Origin: Gynurincola endophyticus | GTDB lineage: Bacteria > Bacteroidota > Bacteroidia > Chitinophagales > Chitinophagaceae | Direction: 5' to 3' | Assembly (NCBI RefSeq): GCF_003991195.1 | Contig: NZ_RCWL01000005.1 | Span: 37,270-101,269 of the forward strand | DNA length: 64,000 bases | In this document: positions 1 through 7,192 of the stretch, in pieces | How the letters are laid out: each line of letters begins with the position of its first letter | How positions within the stretch are numbered: position 1 is the stretch's first letter | Notes under the pieces: model-generated | The model's input: only the letters and a program-made list of their open reading frames with translations | Told to the model about the DNA's origin: nothing | Database searches by the model: none | Made by a program: the position numbers and the translations under genes

Positions 1-43
1 CATTTTCTTCATGTTTCAAATTCCATTTTCAAGCATAGGAGAA
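1..43. repeat. Intergenic repeat family B, copy 1
   Basis: This 43-base segment matches 21823-21865 with 38 of 43 positions identical (shared core TTCATGTTTCAAATT and AGGAGAA). A weaker match continues to about 87, including a CTTAAT(G/A)GT-like end. Both copies lie 60-100 bases beyond the stop codon of a minus-strand gene. This copy is cut by the window edge, so its true left end is unknown. Confidence 0.6.
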
Positions 44-102
44 ATTAAGTAAGTGAAGAATACTTCATTCGCTTAATTTCTTAATGGTAAATGATCTCTC
101 TT

Positions 103-957
103 TTATTGTTTTTGTGACTTCATAAACGCTGCTCCTATTACTGCCATGGCTACCAATGGAATTGCCCAGATAGCAGATGCCCAGTTAAAAGTTGATTTTA
201 CCGAACGTTTTCCATCCTCAATGAAGTCGGTGCGCGTTTTTACTGCCTGAATCAAGGAACTATCATTTTTAATAGCCAGCGCATAGTATTCAACACCAAG
301 GTTACGGTCTGTTTTTTTTGCGATCAGGTCGCCGGCATCTAATAGCAATCTGCCCGTGATCGAATCCTGCTGGGGCAAAAACACTAATCTGTTATACAAA
401 AGGTAGTGTATCTGATTTAACAACGAGTCTGAGTTTCCGGTAATGGTTTGCAAAACCAGAAAATCGTAATAATCATCCGTTTTAAGCTGAGTAATTTCTT
501 TTACCGGGAGTTTTCCTGTGGCGGATAGGGCCATTTTTCTGAACAAGTGATCAGAGCCGCCCAACTGCCGCGCATGGATGGCAATACATTTGTCATTAGC
601 TATCAATGACTTATCTGGCTGTCCGGCAATAAACAAAGCCCATGCATAAGTATTCCACACATCATAATTATCCGGATAGCGGGAACTGAGATTTTCCAGA
701 TTTTGTAATCCAAGGTATTGATCTCCAATACTTACTTCCAGTAAATTCTTGTGAAGCAGTTGCAGAAGGTCTGACTGATCATTGGTGGTTTGCTGCAGTT
801 TTATTAATTGGGTTTTAAGACTGTCTTTTGTAATATTTTTAAGTTTATCAAGACTAATATTATAGAGGTCGGTTTGCGACGGAAGTACCTGAGCGGTGGC
901 AAGCGAAGTAACAAAAAGTATTGAGAAACAGTAGATTAAAAGTCTTCGACGCATCAT
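103..957 (-). CDS. Secreted TPR-like protein with C-terminal membrane anchor
   Basis: The function is not recognised. The 284-residue product starts with an N-terminal signal peptide (MMRRRLLIYCFSILFVTSLATAQ). The middle, roughly residues 60-240, is helical and TPR-like: the stretch YPDNYDVWNTYAWALFIAGQ followed by a second helical unit resembles tetratricopeptide repeats, which usually mediate protein contacts. Around residues 258-278 a hydrophobic segment is followed by a short basic tail, which suggests a C-terminal membrane anchor with the repeat domain in the periplasm. The gene is divergent from the DUF4870 gene. A TAnnTTTG element read on the minus strand (986-979) lies upstream. The start is a double ATG, and either Met could be used. 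Confidence 0.6.
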   Translation of the reverse strand: MMRRRLLIYCFSILFVTSLATAQVLPSQTDLYNISLDKLKNITKDSLKTQLIKLQQTTNDQSDLLQLLHKNLLEVSIGDQYLGLQNLENLSSRYPDNYDVWNTYAWALFIAGQPDKSLIANDKCIAIHARQLGGSDHLFRKMALSATGKLPVKEITQLKTDDYYDFLVLQTITGNSDSLLNQIHYLLYNRLVFLPQQDSITGRLLLDAGDLIAKKTDRNLGVEYYALAIKNDSSLIQAVKTRTDFIEDGKRSVKSTFNWASAIWAIPLVAMAVIGAAFMKSQKQ

Positions 958-978
958 TATTGATTAGCTTTAAGACTG

Positions 979-986
979 CAAAAGTA
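979..986 (-). promoter_or_regulatory. -7 element upstream of the TPR-like gene
   Basis: Read on the minus strand this is TACTTTTG, a match to the Bacteroidota -7 consensus TAnnTTTG, 22 bases before the start codon. No well-spaced TTG -33 element was found, so this is only a partial promoter call. Confidence 0.4.
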
Positions 987-1026
987 CAATCTTAGCACCA
1001 GCAAAATATTTAAACACAGTATTAAG

Positions 1027-1353
1027 ATGACTAAAGATCAAAAAATTTTATCTGCAATCGCACATATATCTGCGATCCTCCCTTTAGGGTTTGGGTTTGT
1101 AGGGCCATTAATCGTTTGGTTATCTAAACGAAACGATGATGATATAGTGGCTGAGCACGCGAAAGAGGCGTTGAATTTTCAACTTTCTCTGATTGTGATG
1201 TATCTGATAGCCTGGGTGCTGGTATTTGTGTTAGTAGGGATATTTATGTTATGGTTATTAAGTGTATTGAATGTAATATTAGTGGTGGTAGCGGCTGTTA
1301 AGGCCTTAAACGGTGAATTTTTCAGGTATCCGTTTTCCATCAAATTTATTTAG
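1027..1353 (+). CDS. DUF4870-family small membrane protein
   Basis: The 108-residue protein has the DUF4870 pattern: an N-terminal DQKILSAIAHISAILPLGFGFVGPL stretch in which the first helix follows a short polar start, a polar loop with KRNDDDIVAEHAKEALNFQ, and two further hydrophobic segments, about residues 50-100. The loop with Ala-Lys-Glu-Ala-Leu-Asn-Phe-Gln is the family hallmark. Function is unknown; members are three-helix inner-membrane proteins. It starts at an ATG about 70 bases from the divergent TPR-like gene. The 3' end overlaps the convergent acetyltransferase gene by 8 bases. Confidence 0.8.
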   Translation: MTKDQKILSAIAHISAILPLGFGFVGPLIVWLSKRNDDDIVAEHAKEALNFQLSLIVMYLIAWVLVFVLVGIFMLWLLSVLNVILVVVAAVKALNGEFFRYPFSIKFI

Positions 1354-1780
1354 AAAGAACTTTTTCCATTACAAAATGCTCAATGGTAACTTCTGTGAAG
1401 GGGTTACCTTTTTTTATATAACCCAGTTTTTCATAAAATGGTACAGCGTTGTAACGGGCATGTAAAGTTATTGTTGAAAAATGGTGAGAAATTGCCCACT
1501 GTTCAGCAAAATCTACAATCATTTTGCCGATTCCGAGTCCCTGAAACCGGTCATCTACTGCCATTTGTCGTAGTTGGAGCAGCTGGGGCGATTCTTTAGA
1601 TAAAATACAGCAGCCTGTAAGGGTATCTTCCTGGAAAGCACCGATAAGAATCCGGTTTTCATCGGGTTGTAATTGTTCGGGAGTGAAATCGAGTCCTAAA
1701 GGGGCTCTTAAAACTTTATACCGAAGGGCAACCATGTTATGGTAGGAGGGAGAATTGTATGGAATGATATTGATTTTCAT
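1346..1780 (-). CDS. GNAT-family N-acetyltransferase
   Basis: This is a single GNAT domain of 144 residues. Motif A appears as QMAVDDRFQGLGIGKMIVDFAE, with the acetyl-CoA-binding Q/RxxGxG/A loop, followed by a C-terminal HARYNAVPFYEKLGY segment typical of the family's last strand and helix. The substrate cannot be told; similar proteins (ElaA/YitI-like) acetylate amines or protein N-termini. I place the start at the ATG giving MKINIIPYN, because the preceding in-frame extension (MYFFLSIPFF) is hydrophobic and not family-like. The 3' end overlaps the convergent DUF4870 gene by 8 bases, so the two transcripts collide. Confidence 0.8.
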   Translation of the reverse strand: MKINIIPYNSPSYHNMVALRYKVLRAPLGLDFTPEQLQPDENRILIGAFQEDTLTGCCILSKESPQLLQLRQMAVDDRFQGLGIGKMIVDFAEQWAISHHFSTITLHARYNAVPFYEKLGYIKKGNPFTEVTIEHFVMEKVLSK

Positions 1781-2093
1781 TGTAAAAAAGGGGATTGAAA
1801 GAAAGAAATACAAGAAACTGTTAAAAAAACAATCTGATTTGGCGCAAAAATAAATATTTTCTGGAGACGTTTAAAAGAACGAAAATAATAGTAAAATACT
1901 GGATATCAGAGGTGTAATAACAAACAAAAATGGCAGTTGTTTAAAAACTTTTCGAAAAATAGATGGAAAGTTATCGTTTTATCCATTATTTTGCGCCCAG
2001 AATTGATTGTAAAAATATCGAAATGATCATTCGGTGGCTGATACGAACGTCCGGCTTTGTTAAAAATGGATGTAAGAATTAAAAACCGATGAA
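1781..2093. other. Intergenic region before acpP
   Basis: This is an AT-rich stretch between the divergent acetyltransferase and acpP genes. I see no open reading frame, tRNA or strong hairpin in it. The acpP promoter begins at its right edge. Confidence 0.5.
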
Positions 2094-2124
2094 TTGTTAT
2101 ATAAAATCAAAATCTATATTTTTG
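2094..2124 (+). promoter_or_regulatory. acpP promoter (Bacteroidota type)
   Basis: A TTG -33 element (2094-2096), a 20-base spacer and a perfect TAnnTTTG -7 element (TATTTTTG, 2117-2124) are present. Transcription would start near 2131, giving a leader of about 18 bases before the acpP start codon. Confidence 0.7.
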
Positions 2125-2148
2125 CAGCCGTAACTAAACTTTACAAAA

Positions 2149-2385
2149 ATGTCAGACATCGCAACCAGAGTAAAAAAGATCATTGTTGACAAGTTAGGCG
2201 TTGAAGAAGCGGAAGTTACCAATGAGGCTTCTTTCACCAATGATTTAGGTGCCGATTCATTGGACACCGTTGAACTAATTATGGAATTTGAAAAAGAATT
2301 CAATATTTCAATTCCTGATGAACAAGCTGAGACTATCACTACTGTAGGTCAAGCTGTATCTTACTTAGAAGAACATGCTAAGTAA
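2149..2385 (+). CDS. acpP: Acyl carrier protein
   Basis: This is a 78-residue acidic four-helix carrier protein that holds growing fatty acyl chains on a 4'-phosphopantetheine arm in the cytoplasm. The attachment motif [12 protein letters not shown] places the modified serine at Ser37. Length and the flanking pattern ([13 protein letters not shown], [12 protein letters not shown]) are those of type II fatty-acid synthase ACP. fabF follows on the same strand after 106 bases, the standard acpP-fabF pairing. A hairpin with a T-run separates the two genes, so full-strength acpP message may stop there and only part read through into fabF. Confidence 0.97.
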   Translation: MSDIATRVKKIIVDKLGVEEAEVTNEASFTNDLGADSLDTVELIMEFEKEFNISIPDEQAETITTVGQAVSYLEEHAK

Positions 2386-2417
2386 ACTGAATTAAGTTCA
2401 GATGCAATAAATTAAAT

Positions 2418-2458
2418 CCGTCTTTCCTTTCCTAAGGGAATGAAAGGCGGGTTTTTTT
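2418..2458 (+). terminator. Intrinsic terminator/attenuator between acpP and fabF
   Basis: A GC-rich stem (CCGTCTTTC at 2418-2426 with GAAAGGCGG at 2442-2450, one G-T pair) is followed at once by a run of seven T (2452-2458). It could let acpP be made in excess over the downstream genes. Confidence 0.75.
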
Positions 2459-2491
2459 CCTTTTTAAAATATCCTCGTTGACTTATCATTT

Positions 2492-3748
2492 ATGCAATTA
2501 AAACGCGTCGTAGTAACCGGAATTGGAGCACTAACGCCCCTGGGAAATAACTTACAAGAATACTGGAATGGCTTAGTGAACGGTGTTTCCGGAGCTGATT
2601 TTATTACATTATTTGATGCTTCTAAATTTAAAACAAGATTTGCCTGTGAATTGAAGAACTTTGATCCAACGGCATTTTTAGATAAAAAAGAAGCTAGAAA
2701 GTTAGACCGTTTCTCACAGATTGCCATTGTTGCAGCTGATCAGGCCATTGAAGATAGCCAAATCAAGAATTCACCGTCTTTTAACCCAGACAGGGTAGGT
2801 GTTGTATTTGCGAGCGGCATTGGAGGTTTAATTACCTTTCAGGAGGAAGTAAAAGCTTTTGCAGGTGGGGATGGAACTCCTAGATTTAATCCATTCTTCA
2901 TTCCTAAAATGATTTTAGATATTGCGTCTGGGCATATTTCAATGCGTCATACACTGCGCGGTCCTAACTTTGCCGTTGTAAGTGCCTGTGCCTCTTCTAC
3001 TAACGCTATCATGGAAGCCTTTAACCTGATTCGTATCGGTAAAGCCGATGCAATTGTTACGGGTGGATCTGAAAGTGTTATCAGCGAAGCTGGTGTGGGT
3101 GGTTTCAATGCAATGAAAGCGATGAGTGAGCGTAATGACGATCCTAAAACGGCCAGCCGTCCATACGATAAAGACCGTGATGGTTTTGTAATGGGTGAAG
3201 CTGCCGGTGCTTTAATTTTAGAAGAATACGAGCACGCAATTGCACGTGGTGCAAAAATTTATTGCGAAATTGCAGGTACCGGTGCTACTGCTGATGCTTA
3301 TCATATCACCGCTCCGCATCCGGATGGTTTAGGTGCTAAAAACGTAATGTTGTCAGCCCTCGACGATGCCGGAATGCAGGCTTCTGAAATCGACTACGTG
3401 AATACACACGGTACTTCTACTCCGCTGGGAGATATAGCAGAAGTAAAAGCGATTACGGAAGTATTCGGCGAACATGCTTATAAATTAAATATCAGCTCTA
3501 CCAAATCAATGACAGGCCACTGTTTAGGAGCTGCCGGTGTAATTGAAGCAATCGCTTGTATCATGAGTGTGGTGAACGACGAAATACCTCCGACTATTAA
3601 CCACTTTACTGACGATCCTGAGCTAGACAATAACCTGAACTTCACTTTCAATAAGTCTCAGAAAAGAACAGTTAATGCTGCATTGAGTAATACCTTCGGT
3701 TTCGGAGGCCACAATGCCTGCGTAATTGTGAAAAAATATAAAGGTTAG
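2492..3748 (+). CDS. fabF: 3-oxoacyl-[acyl-carrier-protein] synthase II
   Basis: This 418-residue condensing enzyme joins malonyl-ACP to acyl-ACP in fatty-acid elongation. The thiolase-fold Cys-His-His triad is visible: Cys166 in VVSACASSTNA, His306 in NTHGTSTPLGD and His343 in KSMTGHCLGAAG. The C-terminal NTFGFGGHNA motif is intact. Length is normal for FabF, and two active-site His residues fit KAS I/II rather than FabH. The start gives MQLKRVVVTGIGALTPLG, the usual N-terminus. The gene lies in the acpP-fabF-rnc order that is common in bacteria, with rnc starting about 90 bases after its stop. Confidence 0.97.
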   Translation: MQLKRVVVTGIGALTPLGNNLQEYWNGLVNGVSGADFITLFDASKFKTRFACELKNFDPTAFLDKKEARKLDRFSQIAIVAADQAIEDSQIKNSPSFNPDRVGVVFASGIGGLITFQEEVKAFAGGDGTPRFNPFFIPKMILDIASGHISMRHTLRGPNFAVVSACASSTNAIMEAFNLIRIGKADAIVTGGSESVISEAGVGGFNAMKAMSERNDDPKTASRPYDKDRDGFVMGEAAGALILEEYEHAIARGAKIYCEIAGTGATADAYHITAPHPDGLGAKNVMLSALDDAGMQASEIDYVNTHGTSTPLGDIAEVKAITEVFGEHAYKLNISSTKSMTGHCLGAAGVIEAIACIMSVVNDEIPPTINHFTDDPELDNNLNFTFNKSQKRTVNAALSNTFGFGGHNACVIVKKYKG

Positions 3749-3836
3749 TCAGTAACTTACAATATTGTTAATATATTTAGGAAGATGCTATATCTTCGTT
3801 TATATATTAATCAATCATCTAAAATGTTACTTTATA

Positions 3837-4607
3837 GTGAGTATTCTCAAACGTCTATTTGAAAAGGATGAGAATCATTCGTTCAAGATAAGCTTGCGTA
3901 ATGTGCTTGGATTTACTCCTAAGCGCATTGCGTTATATAAAGCTGCTTTGACGCATCGTTCTATCCGCGACAATGCAGATGAGAATAATGAACGACTGGA
4001 ATATTTAGGTGATGCTGTATTAAGTACTGTGGTGGCTGATTATCTTTTTAAGAAATATCCCTACAAAGAAGAAGGCTTTCTTACCGAAATGAGAAGTAAG
4101 ATGGTTAATCGTAATAAACTCAATGAGATAGCAGTTAAAATGGGTTTAAAACGAATTACCATTTACAATAAAATCGACAGTTCATTAAAAATGAGCCAGA
4201 TTTTTGGTAATACGCTTGAAGCGGTAGTAGGTGCTATTTACCTCGATTTAGGTTTCACTAAAACCAAAAGATGGATTGTTAGAAATGTAATTATCCCGCA
4301 TTTCTACATGGACGACCTCGAGAACCTTGAAATCAATCACAAAAACAAACTTTACGGCTGGGCAAATAAACTCGGTAAAACATTAGAGTTTGTTACGCTC
4401 AATGAAAAAATTGAAGGAGGAAGACGACTTTTCACCATCGGAGCTGTTGTTGATGGCGTAAGTTTGGGAGAAGGAAAAGCTTTTAATAAAAAAGACGCCA
4501 GTCAGGTGGCTGCTGTTGTTGCCCTGGAAAAGCTGGGCTTATTAAAAAGCGAAGAAGACGTGAATGACTCAACAACTCCTGCAGCTAATAATAAACCCGC
4601 TCAATAA
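3837..4607 (+). CDS. rnc: Ribonuclease III
   Basis: This double-strand-specific RNase processes rRNA precursors and structured mRNA. The catalytic signature NERLEYLGDAVLS lies near residue 48, and further acidic residues follow in GNTLEAVVGAIYLD. A C-terminal double-stranded-RNA-binding domain covers about residues 160-230 (NKLYGWANKLGK ... KKDASQVAAVVALEKLG). I choose the GTG at 3837 (256 residues). An upstream TTG at 3765 is in frame but would add a cysteine- and tyrosine-rich hydrophobic extension that the family does not have. The short C-terminal tail is low-complexity. The convergent epimerase gene begins one base after its stop. Confidence 0.93.
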   Translation: MSILKRLFEKDENHSFKISLRNVLGFTPKRIALYKAALTHRSIRDNADENNERLEYLGDAVLSTVVADYLFKKYPYKEEGFLTEMRSKMVNRNKLNEIAVKMGLKRITIYNKIDSSLKMSQIFGNTLEAVVGAIYLDLGFTKTKRWIVRNVIIPHFYMDDLENLEINHKNKLYGWANKLGKTLEFVTLNEKIEGGRRLFTIGAVVDGVSLGEGKAFNKKDASQVAAVVALEKLGLLKSEEDVNDSTTPAANNKPAQ

Positions 4608-4608
4608 T

Positions 4609-5010
4609 TTATTTTCTCTCCATACAGAGTTCAATAAGTACTCCCTTTGTTGATTTAGGATGTAAAAAACAAACCAGTTTATTGTCTGCTCCCTCTTTAG
4701 GTACCGTTTGTAAAAGCTGAAAACCTTCGTCTGATAACCGCTTCATTTCACTTTCGATATCTTCCACTTCAAAAGCAATATGGTGAATGCCTTCGCCCTT
4801 TTTCTCTAAGAATTTAGCAATAACACCGTCTTCGGAAATACTTTCCAGTAACTCTATTTTAGTAGTCCCCTTTTGAAAAAAGGCAGTATTTACTTTTTCT
4901 GACTCCACTACTTCAGTTTTATAACAGGGCGTATTTAATAACTTTTCATAAAAAGGAATCATTTCGTCAAGCGATTGTACGGCAATGCCAATATGTTCTA
5001 CTTTTAACAT
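4609..5010 (-). CDS. mce: Methylmalonyl-CoA epimerase
   Basis: This 133-residue vicinal-oxygen-chelate protein interconverts (R)- and (S)-methylmalonyl-CoA in the propionate/succinyl-CoA route. The paired beta-alpha-beta-beta-beta modules are clear. Likely metal ligands are His6 (VEHIGIAV), one of His76/His77 (GIHHIAFEVED) and Glu127 (LIELC), as in known epimerases. A stand-alone B12-binding protein of the methylmalonyl-CoA mutase type lies 12 kb away at 16536-16943, but no mutase catalytic subunit is in the window. The gene is convergent with rnc and divergent from the cysteine desulfurase gene. A less likely alternative is another glyoxalase-fold enzyme. Confidence 0.9.
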   Translation of the reverse strand: MLKVEHIGIAVQSLDEMIPFYEKLLNTPCYKTEVVESEKVNTAFFQKGTTKIELLESISEDGVIAKFLEKKGEGIHHIAFEVEDIESEMKRLSDEGFQLLQTVPKEGADNKLVCFLHPKSTKGVLIELCMERK

Positions 5011-5052
5011 AAGAAGAAAATAGTTTCAGTAAAAATACCTACAATTTTCAAG

Positions 5053-5060
5053 TAAATTTG
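5053..5060 (+). promoter_or_regulatory. -7 element of the cysteine desulfurase gene
   Basis: TAAATTTG matches TAnnTTTG exactly and sits 15 bases before the TTG start. Transcription would then begin only a few bases before the start codon. No clear TTG -33 element was seen. Confidence 0.5.
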
Positions 5061-5075
5061 AGCAAAACGAAATAA

Positions 5076-6284
5076 TTGAATACTTCATTTATTTACCTTG
5101 ATTACAACGCTACCACTCCCTGTGATGAAAGGGTATTACAAGCCGCATTGCCTTATATGACGGAGTTTTTCGGTAATGCCGCCAGTAATACTTATTCCTT
5201 GGGTACCTATGCAGCCAATGCGGTGAAAATCGCACGCGGTGAAGTGGCTAAATGTATCGGGGCAGATGAGTCGGAAGTTATTTTTACCAGCGGCGCTACC
5301 GAAAGTTGCAATATTGCGATCAGAGGTGTTGCCGAAACTTATCAGCATAAAGGAAAACATATCATTACTGCTGTTACAGAGCATAAAGCAGTGCTGGATA
5401 CTTGTAATGCTTTGGAAAAAGAAGGTTACCAGATTACTTATTTAGCTACCGATCAGCAGGGAAATATCAATCTGGATATATTAGAGAAATCGATTACACC
5501 CGCCACCATTCTGATTGCATTAATGTATGCCAACAATGAAACTGGTGTTATTCATCCGGTTCAATCAATCGGAAAAATTGCTAAAAAACATGGTGTTATT
5601 TTCTTCTGTGATGCTACACAGGCTTTAGGAAAAATAGCAATCGATGTGGTCACCGATGAAATTGATCTGATGGCGGTTTCTGCGCATAAAATTTATGCAT
5701 TAAAAGGAACCGGTGCTTTGTATATCAGAAGAAAACAACCCCGGGTAACAGTGGCTCCTTTTTTATTTGGAGGTGGTCATGAAAAAGGCTTACGCAGCGG
5801 TACATTAAATGTTCCGGGAATTGTGTCAATGGGTAAGGCCTGTTCAATAATTACTGCTGAATTAATTGATATTCAGTCAAAATACACCATTCTTAAAACA
5901 AAACTGTTACAGCAGTTATTAACTATTCCACAAACAGTTGTCAATGGAAATATAGATGTTTCATTACCCAATACGGTTAATGTATCTTTTCTTTACACTG
6001 AAGGAAAAGCTATACTTGCTGCAGTAAAAGATAAAATTGGTATTAGTGCCGGCAGTGCGTGCACTGCTCATCTCAATAAACCCAGTTATGTATTATTGGC
6101 AATGGGACATAGCGAAAACAGAGCGGCAGCTTCATTTCGAATCAGTATCGGACGTAATACAACGGAGGCGCAAATTGACGAAGCCGTAAATATATTCCGT
6201 AAGGGAATCAGTGAAGTAAGAGCCGCGAGTTATATTTGGAAAAATTATCAGGAAGGGAGAGAAAATCTACAGCATTGGAAATAA
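5076..6284 (+). CDS. Cysteine desulfurase (NifS/IscS family)
   Basis: This PLP-dependent enzyme takes sulfur from cysteine as a persulfide for Fe-S clusters and thio-cofactors. The N-terminus reads IYLDYNATTPCDERV, and the PLP-binding lysine is Lys205 in SAHKIYALKGTG. The catalytic Cys329 lies in SAGSACTAHLNKPS, the long-loop SSGSAC form of NifS/IscS (group I) rather than SufS. Length, 402 residues, is typical. The start is a TTG, because no ATG or GTG precedes the conserved IYLD block in frame. It stands alone, with no iscU, iscA or hsc genes beside it, so it may serve tRNA thiolation or general sulfur supply. Confidence 0.92.
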   Translation: MNTSFIYLDYNATTPCDERVLQAALPYMTEFFGNAASNTYSLGTYAANAVKIARGEVAKCIGADESEVIFTSGATESCNIAIRGVAETYQHKGKHIITAVTEHKAVLDTCNALEKEGYQITYLATDQQGNINLDILEKSITPATILIALMYANNETGVIHPVQSIGKIAKKHGVIFFCDATQALGKIAIDVVTDEIDLMAVSAHKIYALKGTGALYIRRKQPRVTVAPFLFGGGHEKGLRSGTLNVPGIVSMGKACSIITAELIDIQSKYTILKTKLLQQLLTIPQTVVNGNIDVSLPNTVNVSFLYTEGKAILAAVKDKIGISAGSACTAHLNKPSYVLLAMGHSENRAAASFRISIGRNTTEAQIDEAVNIFRKGISEVRAASYIWKNYQEGRENLQHWK

Positions 6285-6309
6285 AAAAAACCCTCTCATA
6301 GGGAGAGGG
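6283..6309 (-). terminator. Hairpin after cysteine desulfurase, terminator-like on the opposite strand
   Basis: The stem CCCTCTC (6291-6297) pairs with GAGAGGG (6303-6309). An A-run precedes it (6283-6290), and no T-run follows on the plus strand. Read on the minus strand it is a textbook hairpin plus eight U, but no minus-strand gene enters it here. It may still end plus-strand transcripts weakly. Confidence 0.5.
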
Positions 6310-6317
6310 GGTACAGT

Positions 6318-6325
6318 TAGTTTTG
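6318..6325 (+). promoter_or_regulatory. Possible -7 element upstream of gldF
   Basis: TAGTTTTG matches TAnnTTTG. It lies about 130 bases before the gldF start, and no matching TTG was found, so confidence is low. Confidence 0.3.
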
Positions 6326-6453
6326 ATTCATTTAGATAACAATACTAAAAATAAAATTTATTACTTCCAAATCAATTTCAAAGATTTCCTGAAATAAATG
6401 TATTGATTCGTCTAAAATGTCGTTATATTCAATAAAACCTATATTCTCTAAAC

Positions 6454-7182
6454 ATGTGGCCGATTTGTAAAAAAGAATTTCAACAGTTTTTTAGTAGTTT
6501 GACCGGCTATATTGCCATCATCGTATTTTTAATTCTCACCGGATTATTACTTTTTGTATTTCCCAACGGAAATATTCTGGAAGACGGATATGCAACTTTA
6601 GAAAAGTTTTTTCAAACTGCTCCTTTAATTTTATTGTTTTTAGTGCCTGCCATCACCATGCGCAGTTTTGCGGATGAGTTTAAACAGGGAACTTTTGAAA
6701 TTCTTCAAACCAAACCTTTGAAATTATCGCAATTGGTACTGGGAAAATATTTCGGCGCCTTGTTAGTTGTGTTTATTGCGATTCTTCCTACCGTTTTGTA
6801 TGTATGGGCTATTCAGTCATTAGCTGAAACAAAAGGTATTGATGTTGGTGCAACAATCGGTTCGTACATCGGATTGTATCTTTTGGCTGCTTCTTTCGTG
6901 GCAATAGGTGTATTCAGCTCCAGCATCACCGCCAATGCAGTTGTCGGATTTATTCTGGCTGCTTTTTTATCATTCATCTGGTACGGCGCATTTAGTGCTA
7001 TCGCTTCTATTCCTGTTTTTGAAGCAGGGGCAGATTATTACATTGAAATGTTTGGAATAGACTTTCATTACAGAAGTATCAGCAGAGGAGTAGTAGATAC
7101 AAGAGATATTGTATACTTCCTTACTCTAATCGGCGCATTTGCACTTTTAACTATCAGAAACCTCGAAAAAAGAACGGCTTAA
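6454..7182 (+). CDS. gldF: Gliding-type ABC transporter permease GldF
   Basis: This is a 242-residue ABC-2 type permease with about six membrane segments. The N-terminus WPICKKEFQQFFSSLTGYIAIIVFLILTG, the soluble segment MRSFADEFKQGTFEILQTKPLKLSQLVLGKYFGA and the C-terminal DFHYRSISRGVVDTRDIVYFLT are characteristic of GldF. GldA, GldF and GldG form an ABC transporter that helps gliding in Flavobacterium, but the pair is widespread in non-gliding Bacteroidota too. gldG follows after 10 bases in the same operon. No gldA ATPase gene is in the window, so it must be encoded elsewhere. Motility of this organism cannot be judged from this pair alone. Confidence 0.92.
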   Translation: MWPICKKEFQQFFSSLTGYIAIIVFLILTGLLLFVFPNGNILEDGYATLEKFFQTAPLILLFLVPAITMRSFADEFKQGTFEILQTKPLKLSQLVLGKYFGALLVVFIAILPTVLYVWAIQSLAETKGIDVGATIGSYIGLYLLAASFVAIGVFSSSITANAVVGFILAAFLSFIWYGAFSAIASIPVFEAGADYYIEMFGIDFHYRSISRGVVDTRDIVYFLTLIGAFALLTIRNLEKRTA

Positions 7183-7192
7183 GGCATTTATC

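Noticed and set aside
3765-3836. N-terminal extension of RNase III from a TTG codon.
   Set aside because: The added residues are hydrophobic and Cys/Tyr-rich, unlike the family; the GTG at 3837 gives a normal N-terminus.
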